Source: Meconema thalassinum
Lineage: Eukaryota; Arthropoda; Insecta; Orthoptera; Tettigoniidae
Length of the DNA stretch: 64,000 nt
Assembly: GCA_946902985.2 (NCBI GenBank)
Contig: OX336395.1
Span: 290,713,065 to 290,777,064, forward strand
Direction of reading: 5' to 3'
In this document: positions 40,073 to 51,690 of the stretch, piece by piece
Layout: each line of letters begins with the position of its first letter
How positions within the stretch are numbered: position 1 is the stretch's first letter
Translations under genes and position numbers: made by a program
Notes under the pieces: model-generated
Databases searched by the model: none
What the model saw: the letters and a program-made list of their open reading frames with translations, nothing else
What the model was told of the DNA's origin: nothing

Positions 40073-43000
40073 ATGGAGGATGCCCAAAAGCAACTTTTAG
40101 TTAGGAAGCGTGCAGTCGCTAAGGGCATGCTTACCTCACAAGAAAAAGTAATTAGCAACTTTCAGGACATTACAGAAGAGCAATATCAAATGTTAGTGTT
40201 ACGCAAACACAAATGCGAGGAAATTTATGAACAATTTAACGAAGCGCAAGTCGCTTTAGAGGATATTACAGACAATATCGACGAAGAAATAGCCGAACGT
40301 TGTGACTTCGAAGATAAGTATTTTGAGTTGATGGTTAAAATTAAACTACATTGTGACAATTTCAAAAAATCCAACACTACAGACAGTGATAACCCTTTGA
40401 ATAATTTGCAGAGTGCACAATTTCCTACTGCTAACGTAGCTGCAGCGCATATAAAGTTGCCTGAAATTCAAATTCCGCAGTTCAGTGGCGACTTCACAGA
40501 CTGGTTGAATTTCAGAGATAGCTTCAAGGCCATAGTAATTGATAACCATGCTCTTTCTGATATTGTTAAGTTCTACTACCTTAATTCTAGTCTTAGTGGT
40601 GAGGCCAAACTCCTCTTAAAGAACATTACTGTGTCAGATGATAACTTTACGGTTGCATGGAACTTGCTGACAACTCGATACAACAACATTAGGCTCATAG
40701 CGCACAACCATGTTACCAAGCTTTTCAAGCCCCCCGCATACGGTAATGATTCAGTGTCCTTGCGTGCCATCATCGACCACTTTGTTTCTCATGTCAATGC
40801 GTTAGAAGCTTTGGACTTTAACGGGGTTCCCCTTCAAGACTTGTTATTGTCACATTTTATATTGGAGCTACTAGATAATGATAGCATCCGTGAATGGGAG
40901 AATCATGTTGATTCTGGGAGAATTCCCACTCTCCAGGACTTGGTTAGCTTCTTAGAGAAAAAATGCAAGGTACTGGAAATAACTGAAAAGAATGGGTCCA
41001 GGCCTGCATTACATACTGCTGTAACCAAACTTAAAGCTGAAGGTCATTCGCCTCAGAAACCCATGTTAACTACTACCAAATCTCGTTGTACATATTGTAG
41101 GAGCATTGATCACCAATTGTCGAAATGTGGTACCTTTATTAAACTTTCGTCCACAGCCAAATGGGATTTTGTCAGGTCTCGAAAATTGTGTTATAATTGT
41201 TTGCGTAATTTCGAGCCTAATCATCAATGTTCGAAGTACTCTTGTAACACTTGTTCCCGAAAACACCACACTCTTCTTCACTATGAACCCTCCAGTGGCA
41301 CTAGTAATGATGCTTCTCAAGCTCATGCTAACGTGGTAAACACTAGTTGCAGTAGCGTCGCTCGTGACAATCAATTTTCAAGGACTCTATTACCCACTGC
41401 CAAGTTGAATACATTAGCTGGCAATGGCTTACTTGTACCTGTCACTGCACTACTTGACTCTGCATCAGATTGTAACTTAATTTCGTCACACTTAACTAAG
41501 AAATTAAGACTCCACACCAAACCTATGAAGGTACACATTCGCGGTGTTGGTCAAAATCAAAGCACTGCTACTGTTGTTGCTGATGTGAACGTTTTTGCCT
41601 GTGCTACTAATTGGTCTGCTAAGCTTGAATGTCTCGTGGTTCCCAATATTGCACTTGAGCTACCCGCTGCTGGTTTCGACACCTCTGAATGGAACATTCC
41701 ATCACATATTGATTTAGCTGATCCTGATTTCAATTGCACTAAATCTATTGATCTTGTTCTTGGTGCAGAATATTTCTTTGACCTGTTATGTCCTGGTAAA
41801 ATCATACCAGTTGGTGATTTGCCCATCATTCAAAATACCTCTGTGGGTTGGGTGTTTTCTGGGAGGCTGCCCAGTGCAAGCACCTCGCAACCATCGCACG
41901 TGGTATCAGCACTTACACTCTCACGCCCTCATGTAGAACAACAGCTGGAAGCGTTTTGGAACGTTGAAGAAGTTGAAACCCCAGTGTTGTCTGTTGATGA
42001 ATCCATATGTGAAGAACACTTCGTTGCTACTACCACTCGCAAAGACGATGGTAGATTTATGGTTAGACTCCCTCGCAAGGTAGACTCGGAGCCTCTAGGT
42101 GCCTCTCGCTACGCTACACTAAATCGTTTTCACTCTCTCGAAAGACGTTTGTCTCGTAACCCTGAGTTAAGGTTAGAATACACTGAATTCATGCATGAAT
42201 ATCTAGCCTTAAACCATATGCAAGTCGCCCCCCACCCGACTGATGGTGAAGTTTACTACATTCCCCATCATCCTGTTTTCAAGCCGCACAGTACTTCTAC
42301 AAAGCTCAGAGTGGTATTTGATGCTTCGATGGCTACTACGTCTGGGTGCTCCCTTAATGATACCTTGTTGGTGGGCCCTGTAATTCAGCAGGATTTGTTC
42401 TCTATTTTGCTTCGGTTCCGTACTCACTTGATAGCGTTTGCAGCTGATCTGAGTAAAATGTACAGACAGATTCTTGTAGATCACAAAGATCGTGACTTAC
42501 AGAGAATATTTTGGAGAGACTCTCCTTCAGACCCAATAGTAGAATATCAATTAAACACCGTTACATATGGTACTGCCCCAGCTTCCTTCTTAGCCACTCG
42601 TGTGCTAAAGGAGCTCGCCCTCACTGATGGCACAGCCTTTCCAGCTGCCACTCAGATTGTTTTAAACGACTTCTATGTTGATGATTGTATCTCGGGATGT
42701 GATTCCGAGCATGACGCACTCATTCTGTATGATGAATTGACCCTTCTTTTGAGATTAGGTGGTTTTGAACTGTGTAAGTGGAGTTCAAACTCCATGACTC
42801 TAATAGATAACATTCCTCTTGATCATCAAGAGAAACAACAACTCCGTAGTTTCGGCGATGGTGAAGAAACAGTCGCCAGAACGCTAGGACTTTATTGGCA
42901 ACCTATCGATGACTTGTTGCGGATTCAGTCACCTATCGTGAACTGTGACACTTCAATTACTTTTACTAAGCGTTCATTTTTGTCCATTGTTGCCTCTATC

Positions 43001-45244
43001 TTTGACCCTTTGGGTTTAGTGTCACCTATTGTGGTTGCTTGTAAGATTCTCTTCCAAGATTTGTGGATTCACAAACTCGGTTGGGATGACCCCCTTCCAA
43101 AGGAAATCGCGCAAGCTTGGCTGAATGTTTATAGCAATTTACCTGCGATTTCTGAGATTTCTACTCCACGTTTGATTAAGCCTGCTTCAGAAATCAAATC
43201 TATGCAACTTCATGGCTTCTGCGACAGCAGTGAGCAGGCCTATGGAGCTTGTCTCTATTTATTGTCAATTGATACCTACGGCGTCGTCACTGTTGCACTT
43301 GTGTGCGCTAAGTCGAAGGTTGCTCCTCTTAAACAGTTGTCTTTGCCCAGACTTGAGTTATGTGGTGCACTTTTGCTTTCCAAATTAATTTCAAAGGTGC
43401 AACCCGCTTTGAACTTGCCTATTGAATCCGTATATTGTTGGACAGATTCCACTATTGTTTTGTCTTGGTTGGCTTCGCCCCCCTCAAAATGGAAAACCTT
43501 TGTAGCCAATAGAGTTGCTGAAATACAAAGGCTTACTGTTCACTGCGCCTGGAAACATGTCGCTTCTCGTGACAATCCAGCCGACATAATTTCCCGAGGC
43601 TGTATGCCCTCAGAATTGAAAAATAATCAGCTATGGTGGCATGGTCCAGCATGGTTGAAGGCCTTTACAAGCTCCAGTACTTCAGATATCTTTGACACTC
43701 CTGTGTCTGAATTGCCTGAGTGTAGAATTTCGTGCGCAAATGTATCTAAACCTGTTGACATTGAATTTTTAAACAATTTTTCTTCCTACACAAGATTGTT
43801 GAGGGTCATAGCCTACTGTATTAGGTTTTTCTCTAATTGTAGAAATACCACTAGGATCAGTGGTCCACTCACTGCCATTGAAATTGATGTTGCACTACTT
43901 ACATGTGTGAAAATGATTCAAGCTCAGTGCTACTCTACTGAACTTACTGCTCTAATGAAGAATGAGCAAGTGCCATCCACTTCCACCATCAGTAATTTGC
44001 ACCCTTTGCTTCACTCTGATGGCACTATTCGTGTGGGAGGCCGTTTGGAATTGGCCGACCTTCCATTTGATACAAAACACCAGATACTTTTGCCCAATGA
44101 CCATCATTTCACTAAAGTCCTGGTCAGACATACCCATTTAAAGTTGCTTCATGGTGGGGTCCAGGTTGTGATTGCGACTATCCGACAACGCTTCTGGATA
44201 CCTTCACTACGAAAACTCGTTCGTAGCCTATCTCGCTCTTGTGTTACTTGCGTGCGCTACGCTGCACGTCCTTCTGAACAGTTAATGGGTCAACTCCCAG
44301 CTGTTCGCCTCCATCAAACCTTTCCCTTTAATCACGTTGGTGTTGATTACTGTGGTCCATTCACTATCAGGTACGGTGGCCCCAGGTCAAGGGTCTCGAC
44401 TAAGGCTTACATCGCAATGTTCGTTTGTATGGTTACGAAGGCTGTGCACACTGAAGTCGTCACTTCCCTCTCCAGTCATGCTTTCATTGTAGCCTTTACT
44501 CGCTTCTGCAGTAGAAGGGGCGTTCCCGCTCAAGTGTATTCCGACAATGGTACCAACTTTCAAGGCGCACAGTCTGACCTTGCTGATCTTGGTTCGTTGC
44601 TCTCCTCTGCAGTATTTCAATCTGTTGTTCAAGATTCTACCTCATCGCTACTAATTCAGTGGCACTTCATTCCTCCTAGTTCTCCGCACTTTGGTGGAAT
44701 TTGGGAGGCAAACATCAAATCTTTGAAATCTCATTTAATAAGAATCATGAAGGCTCAAGTACTTACGTATGAAGAATTGACCACTCTCGTGGTGCAAATT
44801 GAAGCCATTCTAAATTCTAGACCCATTTCGCCTATGACTGAGGATCCTACTGACTTGTGCTATCTCTCGCCAGGTCACTTTCTTGTTGGACGACCTTTGA
44901 ATGCCTTGCCCATTCCTGACGCTTCTGAAGTGCCCATCAATAGGTTGTCTAGATGGCAATTACTTCAACAGATTATGACTTCATTGTGGCGTAAATGGTC
45001 CACAGATCATTTACTCTCCCTTCAACAACGTCGCAAGTGGAACCGTATGTCTCCTAACCTCAAGGTTGGCACGCTTGTGCTTATTATGGACGACAATGTC
45101 TCTCCTACTTACTGGCGACTTGGACGTATTCTTGAGGTTCATTGTGGTAAGGACGGCCTAGCTCGTGTGGTCTCTCTACATACCACCTCTGGACTCTTGA
45201 AACGTCCCATCGTCAAGGTGTCTCCCTTGTTGCCGCAGAACTAA
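40073..45244 (+). CDS. BEL/Pao gag-pol polyprotein, 1723 aa, intact
   Basis: This is one uninterrupted frame. Gag occupies about residues 1-330, with a coiled-coil-like acidic start; a Cys/His nucleocapsid-like region lies at about 336-400. The A16/A17-type aspartic protease has LLDSASD near 460. Reverse transcriptase has VVFDAS (~747), AADLSKMYRQ (~790) and YVDD (~868). RNase H has FCDSSEQAYGA (~1047), WTDST (~1123) and NPADIISRG (~1168). The integrase zinc region has HTHLKLLHGG and CVTC (~1355-1395). Integrase catalytic D, D, E lie in VGVDYCG, YSDNGTNF and GGIWEAN (~1423-1546), with the wide spacing of BEL elements. The C-terminal domain is DUF5641-like. No envelope frame follows. The first ATG matches element 1. 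Confidence 0.95.
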   Translation: MEDAQKQLLVRKRAVAKGMLTSQEKVISNFQDITEEQYQMLVLRKHKCEEIYEQFNEAQVALEDITDNIDEEIAERCDFEDKYFELMVKIKLHCDNFKKSNTTDSDNPLNNLQSAQFPTANVAAAHIKLPEIQIPQFSGDFTDWLNFRDSFKAIVIDNHALSDIVKFYYLNSSLSGEAKLLLKNITVSDDNFTVAWNLLTTRYNNIRLIAHNHVTKLFKPPAYGNDSVSLRAIIDHFVSHVNALEALDFNGVPLQDLLLSHFILELLDNDSIREWENHVDSGRIPTLQDLVSFLEKKCKVLEITEKNGSRPALHTAVTKLKAEGHSPQKPMLTTTKSRCTYCRSIDHQLSKCGTFIKLSSTAKWDFVRSRKLCYNCLRNFEPNHQCSKYSCNTCSRKHHTLLHYEPSSGTSNDASQAHANVVNTSCSSVARDNQFSRTLLPTAKLNTLAGNGLLVPVTALLDSASDCNLISSHLTKKLRLHTKPMKVHIRGVGQNQSTATVVADVNVFACATNWSAKLECLVVPNIALELPAAGFDTSEWNIPSHIDLADPDFNCTKSIDLVLGAEYFFDLLCPGKIIPVGDLPIIQNTSVGWVFSGRLPSASTSQPSHVVSALTLSRPHVEQQLEAFWNVEEVETPVLSVDESICEEHFVATTTRKDDGRFMVRLPRKVDSEPLGASRYATLNRFHSLERRLSRNPELRLEYTEFMHEYLALNHMQVAPHPTDGEVYYIPHHPVFKPHSTSTKLRVVFDASMATTSGCSLNDTLLVGPVIQQDLFSILLRFRTHLIAFAADLSKMYRQILVDHKDRDLQRIFWRDSPSDPIVEYQLNTVTYGTAPASFLATRVLKELALTDGTAFPAATQIVLNDFYVDDCISGCDSEHDALILYDELTLLLRLGGFELCKWSSNSMTLIDNIPLDHQEKQQLRSFGDGEETVARTLGLYWQPIDDLLRIQSPIVNCDTSITFTKRSFLSIVASIFDPLGLVSPIVVACKILFQDLWIHKLGWDDPLPKEIAQAWLNVYSNLPAISEISTPRLIKPASEIKSMQLHGFCDSSEQAYGACLYLLSIDTYGVVTVALVCAKSKVAPLKQLSLPRLELCGALLLSKLISKVQPALNLPIESVYCWTDSTIVLSWLASPPSKWKTFVANRVAEIQRLTVHCAWKHVASRDNPADIISRGCMPSELKNNQLWWHGPAWLKAFTSSSTSDIFDTPVSELPECRISCANVSKPVDIEFLNNFSSYTRLLRVIAYCIRFFSNCRNTTRISGPLTAIEIDVALLTCVKMIQAQCYSTELTALMKNEQVPSTSTISNLHPLLHSDGTIRVGGRLELADLPFDTKHQILLPNDHHFTKVLVRHTHLKLLHGGVQVVIATIRQRFWIPSLRKLVRSLSRSCVTCVRYAARPSEQLMGQLPAVRLHQTFPFNHVGVDYCGPFTIRYGGPRSRVSTKAYIAMFVCMVTKAVHTEVVTSLSSHAFIVAFTRFCSRRGVPAQVYSDNGTNFQGAQSDLADLGSLLSSAVFQSVVQDSTSSLLIQWHFIPPSSPHFGGIWEANIKSLKSHLIRIMKAQVLTYEELTTLVVQIEAILNSRPISPMTEDPTDLCYLSPGHFLVGRPLNALPIPDASEVPINRLSRWQLLQQIMTSLWRKWSTDHLLSLQQRRKWNRMSPNLKVGTLVLIMDDNVSPTYWRLGRILEVHCGKDGLARVVSLHTTSGLLKRPIVKVSPLLPQN

Positions 45245-45296
45245 ACCCTCTTGTATTTTCATAAACAACCTGCCTGTTGTTTCTGTGCGGGCAATA

Positions 45297-47061
45297 TGGT
45301 TCGGCCACTGTCTTGGCAAACCAGTTTTTGTGTTTCCCCATTTGTTTCCACTCTGTGTGGTTGTACATATCTGTATTATTTGTCTTCATTGCATTTATTC
45401 ATTGTCAGGTTGGTTTTGTTTATGTTGATTGGTTGTCGTGATTTATTTGTTTTGATTGCATGTAGTATTCCTACTGCCGTGTCTCCAGTAGGATATTTTG
45501 GCTTAGAAGGTAATTTTTGTATTCTTAAGTTGGCACATTGATTCATCTTTTACTTGGTTTTGAACTCTTTACTGTGATTGGCTGCTTTCGGCCTATCAGA
45601 GGCCTCTTACTTGTTTTTAAACTCTCTACTGTGATTGGCTGCTTCCAGCCTATCAGAGGCCTCCTTGCTGCTTGTAGCGACCAATCACGTGTTTCTTCTT
45701 CGTTGTTCTCTAAGTGTGTAGCCATGACAATGTTGTGCTTCAACGCTGGTTGTGATATCAACAAACATCCAGCTAATCATTTCTATAATTGGTGCTATCT
45801 TCATAGTAACCGTGTTTAGCAATCATGTCCTATGCACATGATTCATATTTTGTTTGGGCAGTGGCATTACGGTGATTTTCGATCTCATCAAACCATGCTT
45901 GATGTTGCTACGCGTCATGTCGACGAATTCTTCAATCCGCGGCGTCGGATAGTTTGTTGTAATGTGTTTACTTCTAGCTTCATTTACTGCCTAACAATTT
46001 GTCTTCACGCGTATGAATAATGATGATGCTTCGTGTGATAAGTAATTCATCGTGTCTGGAAGCATGTTACGAGGCCAGGCATCATCACTAAATGGAAGTT
46101 GATGCTAGGCTAAACTGCTTTACTATTGTGACAATGCCGTGCGATTGGCATATCCCGGTATTTGTATGATAGCAACTATTTTGACTTCCTGCAACATCAC
46201 TGTAATGGAAGTTGACGCTGGGCTTAACTACTTTACTATTGTGACAATACCGCGCGATTGGCATATCCCGGTATTTGTATGATAGCAACTACTTTGACTT
46301 CCTGCAACATCACTGGAATGGAAGTTGACGCTGGGCTTAACTACTTTACTATTGTGACAATACCGTGCGATTGGCATATCCCGGTATTTGTATGACAGCT
46401 ACTACTTTGACTTCCTGTGATTCACACATAATTTGTTTTATTAACAATTCATTTTTTGGGCTTACAGTATCGGCGCATCACTGTGAGTCAGTCCTGGTTC
46501 GACGACACATTCTCGTTCCATGCGACCTGTTTTTACATTATTTGTTGCAACTCCACTTGTGTTGCATATTTAAATTATATCATTCTTTGGAACCGCCGTG
46601 TATTGCATGCCGTTCTATGATGTACTGATCTGCAGCTACGTTCAAGACAATGTGTGTGTTTTAGGCTCAAGACTTAACGTGTGTCAACTCTATGCGAGTG
46701 CTTCTTCAATTCTGTAAATTTGTGCTAGTGTTTCTCATATGTTTATGTGCCACCTTTGAATATTTGTTTTATGTGTCACCTTTGAATATTTGTTTTATGT
46801 GCCACCTATTTGATAATATATCTTATTATTAGTTAGTGGTGGTGTTGTGTCCTCTATGCCTTCCTGGACCTCCTCATTTAGTGACAATAATATTGTCTGG
46901 TCCTCCACATGTTTGCTAAATTATTATGCGACCTTTTTATAAAGTCAACTCTTTTATCATTACATCTTTATCTAATGCTTTGGCCAATAAACCTTTATAC
47001 ATTGTCCACTATTACCAGAATACTCTTGGTGGGTTGTTGACTTCCCACGTTGGCCATTACA
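45297..47061 (+). repeat. 3' LTR of BEL element 2, complete
   Basis: It runs from TGGTTCGGCC to GGCCATTACA, 1765 bp, with the same 113-bp tandem repeats (from about 46091) and duplicated CCAAT-type block as the left LTR. It shows the 48 bp missing on the left. Confidence 0.92.
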
Positions 47062-47300
47062 GTGGGTTCAAACCCGGCCGAAGTCGTCGGATTTTTAAGA
47101 GCGTTAAAATTCTTCAGTGTGCCTTCCTTCGGAGGGGAAGTAGATCCGGCGGTCCCATGTCATTGATTTACGGCATGTAAAAGAACCTTCCACTAATTAA
47201 TCTTGTGTGAAGCTAAATTGTAGGTTAGATTTCGTTGATATGCTCTATCAAAATTCCAACGTTCATCACTAGGTGTATGTTGGAACTACTTGAAATTGAA
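47062..47300 (+). mobile_element. SINE1 remainder at the BEL element 2 insertion site
   Basis: It begins within the B box (GTGGGTTCAAACCCGGCCG) and continues through the SINE1 body to CCACTAATTAATCTTG. The head that should lie left of the BEL element is absent, consistent with loss of the left flank. Confidence 0.7.
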
Positions 47301-47314
47301 CGGAACTTGTAGTT

Positions 47315-47690
47315 CACCCCATGGGTGTCCGAGCCGGTTTTCTTTCCCTTCCTCGGTGGAATCCTTCCATTTTTAGCACTTTTTGCCTCTGTGGTGTATC
47401 TTCTTCTCTGATATTGCCCCCAGGGGCTCACAACTTGTGGGACGTGGTTGATTTGGCGACCATGGGACCCCAGCTGAGTCCGGCATTGCTTCCACTTACT
47501 TGTACCGGGCTCCTCTCTGTCTTCTTTCATGTCGACCTCTCTTTGTCAACTCCTGTTCTCTTCCGACCCCGACGGTTATCCGAGGCCTAGGGAGTCTCTT
47601 CTTTCCCGCCTTAATTGGCGCTTGTCTCATCTTTCCTGATACCCTCCTTCTTCTAGGGATCAACTTTCATATTTTCTTTTCATTATAGTG
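47315..47690 (+). repeat. Dispersed repeat Y, second part
   Basis: It is the reverse complement of 5840-6235, sharing GACCCCAGCTGAGTCCGGC, TTGCTTCCACTTACTTGT and CCTAGGGAGTCTCTTC. No gene is recognised. Confidence 0.55.
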
Positions 47691-47730
47691 CCTTTTCTCT
47701 TTAAGATTCCCGCACTGTTTTTGTGAATTG

Positions 47731-48035
47731 CCCCCCCCCCCCCCCCCGTGTATCTAAATTACATTTTGTGAATTTTATGAATCTACTGTACAGTACATTT
47801 TGTAAGGATTTACAATCTAAATTGCTATTTAGTAAGTCTTTGAATGTAGGGGTGGCATTTTTGTGAGTAATTTGAATTTCAATTGCATTTTGTATTTTCA
47901 ACCTAAACAGCATTTTGCAAGTATTTTCAATCTAAATTGAGTGTTTTGAATCTCAATTGCATTTTGTGAGTATTTTGAATCTCAATTCCATTTTGTCAGT
48001 ATTTTCAATCTCCATTAAGTTTCGTTACGGTTTCC
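47731..48035. repeat. C-run plus degenerate ~30-bp minisatellite
   Basis: A run of about 17 C is followed by repeats of the form TTGAATCTCAATTGCATTTT GTGAGTATT, best preserved at 47945-48010 and more diverged upstream. The repeats are A/T-rich and non-coding. Confidence 0.65.
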
Positions 48036-48059
48036 GTCTCATTGCCATTTTCGCTATCA

Positions 48060-48130
48060 TCCAGATCATTAGGGGCTGATAACCAAGATGTTAGGCCCCT
48101 TAAAACAACAATTATCATCATCATCATCTC
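48060..48130 (+). repeat. Retroposon 3' end with (ATC)n tail
   Basis: GGGGCTGATAACCAAGATGT, TAGGCCCCTTAAAACAACAA and an ATCATCATC run form a tail also seen near 61995-62055 and, inverted, near 5490-5535. Only the end of the element is recognisable. Confidence 0.5.
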
Positions 48131-48329
48131 TGATATTGTTTCTTTCCAAATCCTTTTTGACTTCATGTTCCACAGGAATGTGAAGATGTGCTTGATTACT
48201 ACTGTCATCCATCCTGTACAAATGTCCAAAAAATAGCAATCTGCTCTTCCGTATTATTTCAGAAGTGTTTTCTATTAGCCTACCTTCGATTTTTGCAAAA
48301 AATGAAAGTAGACTTATGAGATCTACACA

Positions 48330-48800
48330 GGGCCAAAAATTGTGTCTCTGTGTGTGTGTAAGTGTGTGTGTGTGTGTGAGTGTGTGTACTCTGAATGTCT
48401 GTCCCCCCCTATCAATTCGAGCACGGTAAAACCGAATTGAACGAAATTTGGTACAGAAGTAGAACTAGCAAAGGGCACCTCAGTGTCATGTTTTATATTG
48501 CCGCCATATTGACGAAAACGTAATGGCGGCCACCCAAATGTTAAAAGCTTGAATCAAATTACGACCAACCTAATGATCTGTTCTCTACCAAATTTTGTAA
48601 CATTATACCTTTATGTATGAAGAATATTTTGAACAAACTACAAGGTCATCAGCACAATTATTTGCAGATAGCGGCCATGTATGTGTGCAAATCGATTCCC
48701 CATATCAATTCAAACACGGTAAAACCGTATTGAATGATTTTTTTTTACAGAGGTAGCACTAGCAAAGGGCACCTCATATTCATGTTTAATATCCGTATAG
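48330..48800. repeat. (GT)n and a duplicated ~90-bp block
   Basis: A GT microsatellite (48345-48388) precedes CTATCAATTCGAGCACGGTA and, 295 bp later, CATATCAATTCAAACACGGT. Both are followed by GTAGAACTAGCAAAGGGCAC-like sequence. This resembles the repeated tail of a retroposon. From 48800 to 49500 I see only AT-rich DNA. Confidence 0.5.
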
Positions 48801-49519
48801 CACGTTGTATTTCAACAAGCTACTACAACCAACATTCAATTATACTCTTTGAAAAGGACAAAAAGTTATAACAATACCCATGCATTTAGGAGAAATTAGG
48901 CTATATGTTCTTTACTGAACATCTTGTTTTTACTTCTTAATTTCCAGAATTCTGCAGTTTTTAAAGGACCGAGTATTTTGCGTATAATTCTTCTTTCTAT
49001 TACTTTTATTTATATGATTTATGTATTTAATAAATGAATTGAAATTATTATTAGTATGTTATTGTGTTGTCTTGACATCACCCATTACAAGCAGTCTGCG
49101 TCACAAATCGATAATTACCTCTGGGCCATAGGCGGTGCATGGTTCCACCCCTGAACATACAATTACTGTGCTCACGAACCGCGAACATTCACCCACCCAA
49201 CCTTCCAACTAATTGACTCGCTCATTAAGATTCATCTTAATCTCAATCTGACGACACTTCCACTCGTCTAGATCAACTATTCCGCAGGGGTCCAATTGTA
49301 ATTCTTATTTACAGATGGCCTTCCTGATAAGATTCATGATTCCGTTGTTACAGACAATATGGACCTGGGGAGTGGGCCTCTACTACTCTCTCTGAATGGA
49401 TTGTATGAAACTTATTTAAGAGCCATGTGACATGGGAAACAAATGAATGATGCAATATTCAGCCAATGATGTAGTACCTCCATTAACCCTCGAATACTAG
49501 CGCGGGCTACAGATGTTAA

Positions 49520-49830
49520 TTGGATGGTTCTTTAGTTTAGGGGCTGCGACAACGCCGTCATGTAGTCCCGTGTACTTTGGGTGTGTGTAGAATCTGTCTG
49601 ATAGCCGGTGTTAATTGTGATGGTTGGTTCCTTAGTTTAGGAGCTGCGACAACGCCGTCATGTCCCGTGTACTTTGGGTGTGTGTAGAATCTGTCTGATA
49701 ACCGGTGTTAATTGTGATGGTTGATTGGTTCCTTAGTTTAGGGGCTGCGACAACGCGGTCATGTAGCCTCGTGTACTTTGGGTGTGTGTAGAATCTGTCT
49801 GATAATCGGTGTTAATTGTGATGGCTGTAT
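49520..49830. repeat. Three tandem ~100-bp copies of the SINE1 tail
   Basis: CTTAGTTTAGGGGCTGCGAC-like starts fall at about 49531, 49631 and 49732, each followed by GTGTACTTTGGGTGTGTGTA and CCGGTGTTAATTGTGATGG. The unit boundary is TGGTTGGTTCC, the terminal repeat of SINE1, which probably served as the substrate for expansion. Confidence 0.85.
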
Positions 49831-50047
49831 TAGTGTGTGTATCTGTTTTTTAATTCAAGTAAGAACTGCAACTTAGAATTTTTCAAATAGTTCCTACTTT
49901 TACCGCCAAACGCCACCGTCAACGACTACTAGGCCTAGTTCCGAACAAAGCTACTAGACGCCAGCGCAGTCGTCTCTTGGCAACGAACGTAGAAACCCAA
50001 GAACGTTGTTTATATTCTTAATCTATCCAATTTAGCTTCACTCAGGT

Positions 50048-50429
50048 AATAATAATAATATCGTATGGCCTGGGGTGCCTGGTGGAAGCTTTGTTAATTG
50101 ACACCCAGAGGGTAGCTTGCATGTCGAATTTCGTCGTTCCTTTGAACGCTATGAAAGTCAAGGAGGTTAGATATCTAAACTCCTTGACACTACAGCGCTT
50201 TCAAGTAGAGAATGGAGGAACTTTGTGTTGGCGGAAAATCCCGAGATTAATTTTGCCATTGAACACGGCCTACTGAATTCAAATGGGTTCTTTAACATGC
50301 CAACAACGTATGACATGAGTATCGTGATTTTTGTCGCCTTCAAAAATCACTTACCATGGCCAGGGGCGAACCTGCAATCTTGGGGTTGGTAGTCCGACAC
50401 GTTAACCACTCACCCACTGTGGCAAGCAT
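50048..50429 (-). mobile_element. SINE2 nested in SINE1, with 11-bp target duplication
   Basis: TTCACTCAGGT flanks it (50037-50047 and 50430-50440). The (AAT)n tail lies left and the tRNA-like head right. Removing it restores the SINE1 body (TTAGCTTCACTCAGGTG...), which directly proves the order of insertion. Confidence 0.9.
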
Positions 50430-51690
50430 TTCACTCAGGTGAAATTACTGGAAGGTTCTTTAACATCCCATAAATCTATGACATGGGACCGACGGCTTTA
50501 CTTCCCCTCCGAAGGAAGGCATACTGAGGGATTTTAACGCTCTTAAAAAAAATCTGAGTGTGTGTTATCTGCATACGATAATTTCGAGTAGTTCCTACTT
50601 TCGCTACCAAATGCTACCGTCCACGACACCTTGCTGTGTATTTGGCTACTACTAGATGCCATCGCTACCAGCGCCTGGTGATGAACGTTGAAACTTAAGA
50701 GCATTAATGAGACCTAACCTACAAATTTTGTTTCACACAAGTTTAGTTAGTGGAAGGTTCTTTTATATGCCATATTTTTTTATTTTTAACTGCCCCATTT
50801 AGTTTTACAACTCAAAATATGAAAGAACTAGTCATTATAAATCCTTTTTCTTATCATTTTTTGATAATAATAGATTATTTATGATATAATATTAATGAAA
50901 AGTGTTTTAAAATAAAAAGAATGTAACTCTATTTATGAAAAAAAAAAAAAGTTTTAATTCTATTATCAGCAAATATTCTAACAGTAAACTCAACACAACT
51001 TTTATCCTGTTCAGAATTTAATTATGAAATGGCTTTACTTCCCCTCCGAAGGACGGCAAACTGAGGGATTTTTAACGCTCTTAGAAAATTCGACGATTTC
51101 GGCCAGGTTTGAACCCGCGACCTTGGGCATAGAAGCTCAGCGTGCTACCAACTACGCCACGGAAGCCGCCTGCTACAGATGTAGCCCAGTGATTTATTTT
51201 GTTGTAGCGCCGAGTATAATTCTTTGCCAGGAATATTGAGCTGTCTGTAGATGTTGTATTTATTTCAGTGTCGAATTTATGTGAGTATGCTTATGGATTC
51301 CTGGGATATAGATTGTAGCCAAATGGGAAAAAGTAAAATCTAAAAATTTCGGAAATAATTCAAATGAAAATACTGAAATTGTTCATAATAAGTGCTGATT
51401 TTGTATGGAATTATTTTTGTGTAATTCCAATCCAAATATGCACTAATGTAAGTATTTACGTTTATATAAAAATTAATATAACAGTTGTGGTGAATCCACA
51501 ACATTTCTCCCTCTCCACTGCCGGAATCCGGATAGCAGTACAGCCTTTGTGGCTACGTTGGACTCAGGGAGTCAGTATCAAGGAGGCCACAGAAGAGAGT
51601 TGTTATCTCTAGGTAACCTGAGACAATATATAACAATGTACACTCGTTTGTTTTTGGAGTGGTATTGTACGATAAAGGCTTAGATAACCA

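Larger units (their letters stand above)
38055..47061 (+). mobile_element. BEL/Pao retrotransposon, element 2, nearly complete
   Basis: The left LTR is 38055-39771, the right LTR 45297-47061, with an intact gag-pol between them. The left LTR lacks its first 48 bp (compare 45297-45344) and abuts the ribozyme-repeat fragment. The right LTR runs directly into a SINE1 at its B box. No target duplication can be seen, because the left end is gone. The LTRs differ at about four positions over 1717 bp. PBS 39777-39794. No clear polypurine tract precedes the right LTR. Confidence 0.93.
49517..51171 (-). mobile_element. Composite SINE1 insertion with 11-bp target duplication
   Basis: GCTACAGATGT flanks the whole block (49506-49516 and 51172-51182). 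From left to right it has three tandem SINE1 tails, a SINE1 body, a nested SINE2 (50048-50429), more SINE1 body, a second partial SINE1 segment (50550-50770), A/T-rich DNA, and finally a tRNA-like head (about 51030-51171). The flanking repeat implies that the outer SINE inserted once and was then rearranged internally. Confidence 0.75.
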
